The position numbers and the translations under genes are program-made. From the NCBI GenBank assembly GCA_964484395.1, contig CAZAFM010000044.1, positions 1 to 19,023 on the forward strand: 19,023 bases of DNA, in the 5' to 3' direction. The notes beneath the pieces are model-generated. The model saw nothing but the letters and a program-made list of their open reading frames with translations, did no database searches and had not been told where the DNA came from. This DNA comes from CAZAFM01 sp964484395. GTDB taxonomy: Bacteria > Campylobacterota > Campylobacteria > Campylobacterales > CAZAFM01. Below are positions 13,815-19,023 of this stretch, piece after piece (position 1 is the first letter of the stretch; every line of letters starts with the position of its first letter).

Positions 13815-14933
13815 CTATCCCTCTGTGTTGGTTTTATCACCATCTAGCTTAGTGATGGGGTTTGGCAGTTGAGGGATGAGGAGTTTTTGTTTTAGTGATA
13901 GTCTAGTGCTACTTAGGCGGTTTATATCTTTTATCATCCTATAAGGGATGTCATATTTTCTACCTAGGTCATATAGTGTGTCACCTTTTTGTACTATGTG
14001 GATGATGTAGTTTTTTCTACTCTTCTCTTTAAAACTCTCTTTATCGAAGTTAGCCATAAATAGCGCCATTGAGTCATAAGGCATATAGATAGAGTAGCTA
14101 TCTATGTGATGGGGAATGTAGTCAAACTTCAGATGAGAATTGTAGGCTTGAAGCTTTTGATATGGGATATCTGCACTATCTGCTATATCTTTTAGGTGCA
14201 CTCCACCACTAACCTCTACTTCAACTATACTATCACTTGCACCTGCATTTAGTATGTAGCTAACATTATCTCGTTGAGTTTGGTTGATATTGTTAAAAAG
14301 CATAGATAAAGAAAGTATATATCTGATGTAGTTTCTAGTCTCTCTTGGTAGATACTTCTTATTAGGGTCTATAAGTGTGGCTAGGTCATCACTATTAGCT
14401 CTTTTTATAGCCCTTATTACTGCTCCCTCTCCGCAATTATACGCCATAGCAGTTAGATACCATTTGCCAAATATACTATTTAGGTTAGTTAGATACCTAA
14501 TAGCAGCCCTTGTGGACTTAATCGGGTCTCTTCTCTCATCTATGTACTCATCTATTCTTAGTCCATAAATCCTAGCAGTTGCTGGCATAAACTGCCATAT
14601 ACCCGCAGCTCCCTTGTATGAGTGTGCTTTTAGTGAGAAGCCTGATTCCACCATTGCCATATACAAAAACTCAGGTGGAACACCTGCTTCATTTAGCATA
14701 CTTTTAAGAGTTGGTATGAAGTCCACTCCACTAGCAAATCTTTCGTAGATGTACTTTTTTTTGTAATCATCTAAAAAGTAGCTCTTAGAGTCAATAAAAA
14801 AGCTATTTGTCAAAAAACTACTATCTATATCAAATTTGTTTAATATCTCTATGTTGTTTTTTGCCTCTACATTGGGAAAACTCAGCCCAAAAAGTGACAC
14901 AAACCCTAAAAACGACGCAACTATAAATCTCAT
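13815..14933 (-). CDS. mltD: MltD-like membrane-bound lytic murein transglycosylase with LysM
   Basis: This periplasmic enzyme cleaves peptidoglycan glycan strands, leaving 1,6-anhydro-MurNAc ends. The 372-residue product has an N-terminal signal peptide (about 1-24) without an evident lipobox. Its SLT domain (about 75-220) has catalytic E96 in M-V-E-S-G-F, then S-Y-K-G-A-A-G-I-W-Q-F-M-P-A-T-A, A-M-A-Y-N-C-G-E-G and Y-L-P-R-E-T-R-N-Y. A LysM domain lies near the C-terminus (about 307-355, beginning Y-I-I-H-I-V-Q-K-G-D-T-L). It is shorter than E. coli MltD, with one clear LysM. Its start overlaps the tatD stop by one base (TGATG). Confidence 0.93.
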   Translation of the reverse strand: MRFIVASFLGFVSLFGLSFPNVEAKNNIEILNKFDIDSSFLTNSFFIDSKSYFLDDYKKKYIYERFASGVDFIPTLKSMLNEAGVPPEFLYMAMVESGFSLKAHSYKGAAGIWQFMPATARIYGLRIDEYIDERRDPIKSTRAAIRYLTNLNSIFGKWYLTAMAYNCGEGAVIRAIKRANSDDLATLIDPNKKYLPRETRNYIRYILSLSMLFNNINQTQRDNVSYILNAGASDSIVEVEVSGGVHLKDIADSADIPYQKLQAYNSHLKFDYIPHHIDSYSIYMPYDSMALFMANFDKESFKEKSRKNYIIHIVQKGDTLYDLGRKYDIPYRMIKDINRLSSTRLSLKQKLLIPQLPNPITKLDGDKTNTEG

Positions 14934-15706
14934 CAGCCAATATCCTTTAGTTCTACAAAAAGCTCTTTTGCATTTTTTGTTGTTTTTTCACATACACTCT
15001 CATACTCTTCATCCCAAAGCTCTGCTATTCTTTGAGCTATAAGCGTTGTGTAGCTTGGCTCATTTCTAGTTCCTCTATGAGGATGGGGAGTTAGATATGG
15101 TGAGTCTGTCTCTATCACTACTCTATCTTTTGGAATTTTTGGAAATACCTCTATAAGTTTTCTAGCGTTTTTAAAAGTCACTACACCACCTATTCCATAG
15201 TAGTAGCTATGCGCAAGCTCAAGTAGTTCATGAGCTGCATTATAGCAGTGAAGTACACCTTTGTGAGTTGGTGCATACTCTTTTATGAGTCCAAAACTAT
15301 CATGAGTTGCATCTCTTATGTGTATAATAAGTGGCTTATCAAACTCAATTGCTAAACCTATCTGCTCTACAAAAACCTCTTTTTGCTTTGCTTTTATCTC
15401 TACATCACTAGCATGAATTCTATAGTAGTCTAGTCCACACTCTCCTACTGCTATGCACTTTGGATCTTTTAGATGCTCTCTTAGAGGGGCTATATCAAAG
15501 CTACTTGTAGCATCTGGATGAACTCCTGCTGTGTAGTAGCACTCTTTGTATTTTGAAGCTAGATTTGCTGAAGTCTCCAGATCCTCTAGCTCAGCCCCCG
15601 GTAGTACAAAAGCCCTAACTCCACTATCAAGCGCTCTTTTGATAACATCCTCTAGGTCATCTCTGTACTTAGAACTATCCAAATGACAATGCGTATCAAT
15701 AATCAT
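14933..15706 (-). CDS. tatD: TatD family metal-dependent hydrolase (DNase-like)
   Basis: This 257-residue cytosolic TIM-barrel amidohydrolase has nuclease activity in characterised relatives; its physiological role is not settled. Metal-binding motifs are D-T-H-C-H-L-D at residues 4-10 (H6, H8), G-E-C-G-L-D-Y near 92-98, the middle I-H-I-R-D-A and V-L-H-C-Y-N segments, and E-T-D-S-P-Y-L-T-P near 199-207. It is coupled to purM upstream and mltD downstream by one-base TGATG overlaps. The neighbourhood with the lytic transglycosylase matches Campylobacter gene order as I know it. Confidence 0.94.
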   Translation of the reverse strand: MIIDTHCHLDSSKYRDDLEDVIKRALDSGVRAFVLPGAELEDLETSANLASKYKECYYTAGVHPDATSSFDIAPLREHLKDPKCIAVGECGLDYYRIHASDVEIKAKQKEVFVEQIGLAIEFDKPLIIHIRDATHDSFGLIKEYAPTHKGVLHCYNAAHELLELAHSYYYGIGGVVTFKNARKLIEVFPKIPKDRVVIETDSPYLTPHPHRGTRNEPSYTTLIAQRIAELWDEEYESVCEKTTKNAKELFVELKDIG

Positions 15707-16692
15707 CAGACTATCTCTACCCCCTCTTTTGTAGTAATCTCACCCATCACAAATCCACCTTCTTGTACCAATCTATCAGCATCTTCTTTTGCACATACAC
15801 ACACAAGCCCAACACCCATATTAAAAGTCCTATACATCTCAGAGCTCTCCACATACTCACCCATGATTGAAAATATAGCCTGCTTAGGAATGGATGCAGC
15901 CTCAATCCTAGCTCCAAATCCATCTTCAAGAATACGAGGGAGGTTTTCTGGTAGTCCTCCACCTGTAATATGGGCTAGTGCTTTTATGGCGTTTTTATGT
16001 TTTTTGAACATCTTTACATATATATTCGTAGGCTCTAGAAGTATATCTACTAGCTGTTTTTTATCTTCTATAATGCTCTCAAGCTTCATTCCTAGCCTAT
16101 CAAAGAGAAGCTTCCTAGCTAGTGAGTAGCCATTAGAGTGAAGTCCACTACTTGCAAACCCAACTAGAATATCTCCCTCTTTTACACTTGAGCCTTTTAG
16201 TAGCTCCTCTTTCTCAGCAATCCCCACTGCAAACCCAGCTAGATCAAAGTCACCCTCACTATAAATTCCTGGCATCTCAGCACTCTCACCACCTATGAGT
16301 GAGCACTCAGCCTCAATGCAACCATCGCTTATCCCAGCAATCACTCTTTTGGCTTCATCCACTACAAGCTTCCCAGTTGCATAGTAGTCTAGAAAATAGA
16401 GTGGCTCTGCGAAGTTGCATATTAGATCATTAACACACATAGCTACTAAGTCTATACCGATAGTATCTAATCTTTTCGCCTCAATAGCTACTTTTAGCTT
16501 AGTCCCAACTCCATCAGTAGCTGAAAGCAAAACAGGATTTCTGTATCCACTAGGCAGCTCATAAGCTCCTGCAAAAGAGCCAATACCACCTAGGACATTC
16601 TTAGAAAAAGTCTTCTTAACAAGTGGAGCTATATCCTTTACTAGAGCATTTCCAGCATCAATATCAACTCCACTATCTTTGTAGCTCAGCAT
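15706..16692 (-). CDS. purM: Phosphoribosylformylglycinamidine cyclo-ligase (AIR synthetase)
   Basis: PurM catalyses the fifth step of purine synthesis, closing FGAM to aminoimidazole ribonucleotide with ATP. The product begins M-L-S-Y-K-D-S-G-V-D-I-D-A-G-N, the standard PurM start, and contains G-G-I-G-S-F-A-G, G-L-H-S-N-G-Y-S-L-A-R, and I-T-G-G-G-L-P-E-N-L. Its 328 residues fit the family. I chose ATG 16692 over the in-frame TTG three bases earlier, because AGGTAGG is placed properly for it. It follows the DUF2892 gene by a few bases and overlaps tatD by one base. Confidence 0.96.
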   Translation of the reverse strand: MLSYKDSGVDIDAGNALVKDIAPLVKKTFSKNVLGGIGSFAGAYELPSGYRNPVLLSATDGVGTKLKVAIEAKRLDTIGIDLVAMCVNDLICNFAEPLYFLDYYATGKLVVDEAKRVIAGISDGCIEAECSLIGGESAEMPGIYSEGDFDLAGFAVGIAEKEELLKGSSVKEGDILVGFASSGLHSNGYSLARKLLFDRLGMKLESIIEDKKQLVDILLEPTNIYVKMFKKHKNAIKALAHITGGGLPENLPRILEDGFGARIEAASIPKQAIFSIMGEYVESSEMYRTFNMGVGLVCVCAKEDADRLVQEGGFVMGEITTKEGVEIV

Positions 16693-16697
16693 CAAAC

Positions 16698-16895
16698 CTA
16701 CCTATCATAACATGAAGGCAAAAACTTCTTCAAAATCCAAATACTAGGACAAAAATCAGTAAACGCCCAAATAAGCATCATAACCACTACAAACCCTATA
16801 ATAACAAGTCCCCAAATACTAGTAAGCGTCACAAAATAGGTACCCAACACAACCACTAATGCCATCAACACTCTTTGAACTCTCTCTGCACACAT
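16698..16895 (-). CDS. DUF2892/YgaP-like small inner-membrane protein
   Basis: The 65-residue product has two transmembrane helices, about residues 9-27 and 29-47, followed by a short Cys-containing tail (D-F-C-P-S-I-W-I). That layout, with the F-C-P motif after the second helix, is what I recognise as DUF2892, the membrane part of YgaP-type rhodanese proteins. No rhodanese domain is attached here. It has an excellent ribosome site (AAGGAGGT) and lies between the 28-codon gene and purM. Its function is unknown. Confidence 0.85.
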   Translation of the reverse strand: MCAERVQRVLMALVVVLGTYFVTLTSIWGLVIIGFVVVMMLIWAFTDFCPSIWILKKFLPSCYDR

Positions 16896-16921
16896 ATTAA
16901 ACCTCCTTCATTTAAGATTAA

Positions 16922-17008
16922 TCAAGCGTTACCTATTTCTTGACTAATATAGTATATAGTATATAAAAAAGCTACTGCCAAACCGCCAAATATGATAATT
17001 TCAAACAT
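16922..17008 (-). CDS. 28-residue single-span membrane miniprotein
   Basis: This small open frame encodes 28 residues beginning M-F-E-I-I-I-F-G-G-L. It is almost entirely one hydrophobic helix (residues about 3-21), with a short polar tail ending Q-E-I-G-N-A. Support for translation comes from an AAGGAG five bases before the ATG and from a start 2 bases after the stop of the upstream 76-residue membrane protein. I do not recognise a named family. It could be a subunit or regulator of the upstream protein, since the two are tightly spaced. Confidence 0.65.
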   Translation of the reverse strand: MFEIIIFGGLAVAFLYTIYYISQEIGNA

Positions 17009-17010
17009 AT

Positions 17011-17241
17011 TCACTCCTTCTCAAGGTCTTTAATCTTTGAAGTTATAATCTTTGTAACTTTTATAGATACAATTAAAATCATAGGCTCCAAAACAACACC
17101 TATCCAGAAAATAAAATCGACTCGACCACTATCATATCTAGAAATCAAACCAACAACAATAGATACAAAAACAGCTAGTAGCAAAAATAAAAAAGAACGA
17201 AGTAAATCGATTTCTTTGTTTATCTTATCTAGCTTTGCCAA
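17011..17241 (-). CDS. Small two-span membrane protein of unknown function
   Basis: The 76-residue product has a charged N-terminal helix (M-A-K-L-D-K-I-N-K-E-I-D-L-L-R), two hydrophobic spans (about 16-34 and 43-62) and a charged C-terminal tail (S-K-I-K-D-L-E-K-E). The pattern of short amphipathic ends framing a hairpin of two spans is one I have seen in unnamed proteins from several bacteria, but I cannot assign a function. The predicted start is TTG at 17241, three bases after the argG stop, and no earlier or later ATG is usable, so expression probably depends on coupling to argG. It is followed 2 bases on by the 28-residue gene. Confidence 0.75.
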   Translation of the reverse strand: MAKLDKINKEIDLLRSFLFLLLAVFVSIVVGLISRYDSGRVDFIFWIGVVLEPMILIVSIKVTKIITSKIKDLEKE

Positions 17242-17244
17242 GGT

Positions 17245-18456
17245 TTATCTACCTCTCTTCCTTCCACCTATAACAAGCCTCAAGCCATTTAGCTTGATAA
17301 AGCCTTCCGCATCTTTTTGATTATACACACTATCCTCTTCAAAAGTACAGTACTCTGCATCAAAAAGAGAGTTTGGTGAGCTTCTACCTATAACTATAAC
17401 ATTTCCTTTATATAGCTTTAGCCTCACCATACCATTAACACTTGCTTGTGACTTATCAATCGCTGCTTGAAGCATCTCTCGCTCAGGTGCAAACCAGTAG
17501 CCATTATATACTAGTTCTGCATATTTTGGCATTAGCTCGTCTTTCAAGTGAGCCTCCTCTCTATCAAGAGTGATAGACTCTATAGCTCTATGGGCTTTGA
17601 GCATGATAGTCCCACCCGGAGTCTCATAGCATCCGCGACTCTTCATCCCTACATATCGGTTCTCTACTATATCAACTCTTCCAATACCATGCTTCCCACC
17701 TAAGCGGTTTAGCTCTTCAAGCATAGAGGCTGGGCTTAGAGGCTTACCATTTAGTGCTACTGGATCACCACTCCTATACTCTAGCTCTATAGTCTCTGGC
17801 TCCTCTGGTGCATCCATTGGAGAAACACTCCATCTCCACATATCTTCTTCTGGCTCACTTGCTGGGTCTTCTAGTATACCTCCTTCATAGGATATGTGAA
17901 GTAGGTTTGCATCCATTGAGTATGGGGATTTATTCCCTTGCTTCTCTATAGGTATACCAGCTTGTTCTGCATAGGCTAGAAGCTTCTCACGAGAATTCAA
18001 ATCCCACTCTCTCCATGGAGCTATAATCTTAACCTCTGGCATAAGCCCCAAGTATCCCAGCTCAAAGCGAACTTGATCATTTCCTTTCCCAGTTGCACCA
18101 TGAGCTACTGCATCTGCCCCTACTTTTCTTGCTATCTCTATTTGCTTCTTAGCAATTAGTGGTCTAGCTATACTAGTTCCTAGTAGATACTCACCCTCAT
18201 AGATAGTATTTGCCCTAAACATAGGAAATACATAATCCCTAACAAACTCCTCTCTTAAATCCTCTATAAAAATATGCTCATCTTTTATACCAAGTGCCTT
18301 TGCTTTAGCCCTAGCTGGCTCTATCTCTTCACCCTGACCAATATCAGCTGTAAAAGTCACCACCTCACAACCATAAGTATCCTGAAGCCACTTAAGTATC
18401 ACACTAGTATCAAGTCCGCCTGAGTAGGCAAGGACTACTTTATCTATCTTTTTCAT
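17245..18456 (-). CDS. argG: Argininosuccinate synthase
   Basis: ArgG joins citrulline and aspartate with ATP to make argininosuccinate, the penultimate step of arginine synthesis. The product carries the PP-motif A-Y-S-G-G-L-D-T-S-V near residue 9, A-H-G-A-T-G-K-G-N-D-Q-V-R-F-E, and S-P-Y-S-M-D-A-N-L. These are characteristic of the type 1 enzyme, and its 403 residues fit. The frame has two ATGs (18462 and 18456) in ATGTTGATG. The ribosome site AGAGG touches the first but lies six bases before the second, so I place the start at 18456. It heads the minus-strand run and is divergent from the lipoprotein gene. Confidence 0.97.
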   Translation of the reverse strand: MKKIDKVVLAYSGGLDTSVILKWLQDTYGCEVVTFTADIGQGEEIEPARAKAKALGIKDEHIFIEDLREEFVRDYVFPMFRANTIYEGEYLLGTSIARPLIAKKQIEIARKVGADAVAHGATGKGNDQVRFELGYLGLMPEVKIIAPWREWDLNSREKLLAYAEQAGIPIEKQGNKSPYSMDANLLHISYEGGILEDPASEPEEDMWRWSVSPMDAPEEPETIELEYRSGDPVALNGKPLSPASMLEELNRLGGKHGIGRVDIVENRYVGMKSRGCYETPGGTIMLKAHRAIESITLDREEAHLKDELMPKYAELVYNGYWFAPEREMLQAAIDKSQASVNGMVRLKLYKGNVIVIGRSSPNSLFDAEYCTFEEDSVYNQKDAEGFIKLNGLRLVIGGRKRGR

Positions 18457-18522
18457 CAACATCCTCTTTTACCCACATTGTTTGAATAATACTAGCAGAT
18501 TTCGCATCAAAAGAGACTTTAA

Positions 18523-18536
18523 TTGATATCAATCAA
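18523..18536. promoter_or_regulatory. Candidate CRP/FNR-family binding site
   Basis: TTGATATCAATCAA is an exact match on both strands to the FNR-type consensus TTGAT-N4-ATCAA, in the 195-bp divergent region between argG and the lipoprotein gene. A TATTAT-like -10 for argG lies at 18486-18491, putting the site roughly 50 bases upstream of a plausible start. Which gene it would control is undecided; the rest of the region is AT-rich without clear promoters. Confidence 0.45.
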
Positions 18537-18651
18537 CTCTAAAATTTTATCCAGCTTATCTATTGTTGATAATTAGTTCTATAAATTAATAATAAATTCA
18601 TACAACAAGTAATATGATTAAAGCGTATATTAAACTCTAAAAAGGAACAAC

Positions 18652-19023
18652 ATGAAGTTAACTTCAAAACTCATGCTTACTCTATCCATAGGAGTAGTGC
18701 TGGCGTTGGTGAGCGGATGCGGTAGTTCTAGTAGCTCTAGCTCTAGTGCTAACATAGATGGTTTTGTATCAAACGGATACTGGAAGGGTGCTAAAGTATG
18801 TGTAGATAGAGATGACAATCAACAATGTGATAGTGGTGAGCCAACAGCTACTACTGGGGATAAGGGTGTATTTTCTATCTCCGCTACAACAGGAGATGTA
18901 GGAGAATATGCAATCATAGCAGAAGTGGTAAGTGGCGAGACAGTAGAGGTGGATGAAAACGGAAATGCAACAGGAAATCCTATCATACTTGATAAAATGA
19001 TATCTCCAAAAGAGCTTCAAGGT
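18652..19023 (+). CDS. Surface lipoprotein with EF-hand-like loop (5' part, runs off the window)
   Basis: Only the first 124 residues are present; there is no stop before the window end. The protein has a lipoprotein signal with lipobox L-V-S-G-C (lipidated C23), then an eight-serine linker (25-32) encoded by mixed serine codons. The following domain begins D-G-F-V-S-N-G-Y-W-K-G-A. It includes a 12-residue calcium-loop-like stretch D52-R-D54-D-N56-Q-Q-C-D60-S-G-E63 and two cysteines (C50, C59), then a G-x-F-S-I-S strand typical of Ig-like/carboxypeptidase-regulatory folds. Such modules often begin long secreted or surface lipoproteins. AAGGA precedes the ATG. The function is unknown; it is a stand-alone divergent gene as far as can be seen. 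Confidence 0.85.
   Translation, partial: MKLTSKLMLTLSIGVVLALVSGCGSSSSSSSSANIDGFVSNGYWKGAKVCVDRDDNQQCDSGEPTATTGDKGVFSISATTGDVGEYAIIAEVVSGETVEVDENGNATGNPIILDKMISPKELQG

Noticed and set aside
18457..18462. argG start at the first ATG (18462)
   Set aside because: The Shine-Dalgarno AGAGG touches this ATG directly, leaving no spacing; the second ATG six bases on has normal spacing.
18630..19020. Two minus-strand frames at the right edge
   Set aside because: Both are antisense to the lipoprotein gene, which has a lipobox, an SD and continuous sense to the window end; the minus frames have neither an SD nor family features.

Overview
This window looks like a chromosomal segment of a flagellated member of the Campylobacterota (Epsilonproteobacteria), probably a free-living Sulfurimonas/Sulfurovum-type organism rather than a host-adapted Campylobacter. 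The DNA is AT-rich. It carries a PseB-type pseudaminic acid enzyme, NspC of the carboxynorspermidine route and a long FliD. It also has the gene run lytic transglycosylase / rlpA / kdsC / lptC / lptA / engB / small membrane protein / PBP2, whose order I recognise from Campylobacter. The genus is an inference. I see no tRNA, rRNA, insertion sequence, CRISPR array or prophage.

Layout. A class II fructose-bisphosphate aldolase (183-1259, +) ends in a strong hairpin shared with a convergent gene. From 18456 down to 1269 every gene lies on the minus strand, about 17 kb, mostly with overlapping or nearly touching ends. In transcription order these are: argG, three very small membrane proteins (one of 28 codons), purM, tatD, an MltD-like lytic transglycosylase, rlpA, hisB, kdsC, lptC, lptA, engB, a GNAT acetyltransferase resembling short N-acetylglutamate synthases, an unnamed membrane protein, mrdA (PBP2), pseB, a Ca2+/Na+ antiporter and nspC. 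A late flagellar group then follows: flaG, fliD, fliS and a small FliT-like gene, behind a good sigma-28 promoter candidate. At the right edge, divergent from argG, a surface lipoprotein with an EF-hand-like loop starts (18652, +) and runs out of the window.

How the genes fit together. The central block is envelope biogenesis: Kdo synthesis (KdsC), LPS transport (LptC, LptA), peptidoglycan synthesis (PBP2) and peptidoglycan cleavage (MltD-like, RlpA). The left block is filament assembly: cap, chaperones, FlaG, and PseB for flagellin glycosylation. Housekeeping arginine, purine and histidine genes are threaded through it.

Most unusual signal. A modular intergenic repeat occurs three times (18-108, 12834-12959, 13736-13813). 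Two copies fill exactly the spaces upstream of hisB and rlpA. These are the only sizeable gaps between mltD and flaG, and they interrupt an otherwise tightly overlapping gene run. Each of these two copies carries the Shine-Dalgarno sequence of the downstream gene, buried in an identical hairpin. It looks like a mobile or recombining leader that can impose RNA-level control on whichever gene it lands before.
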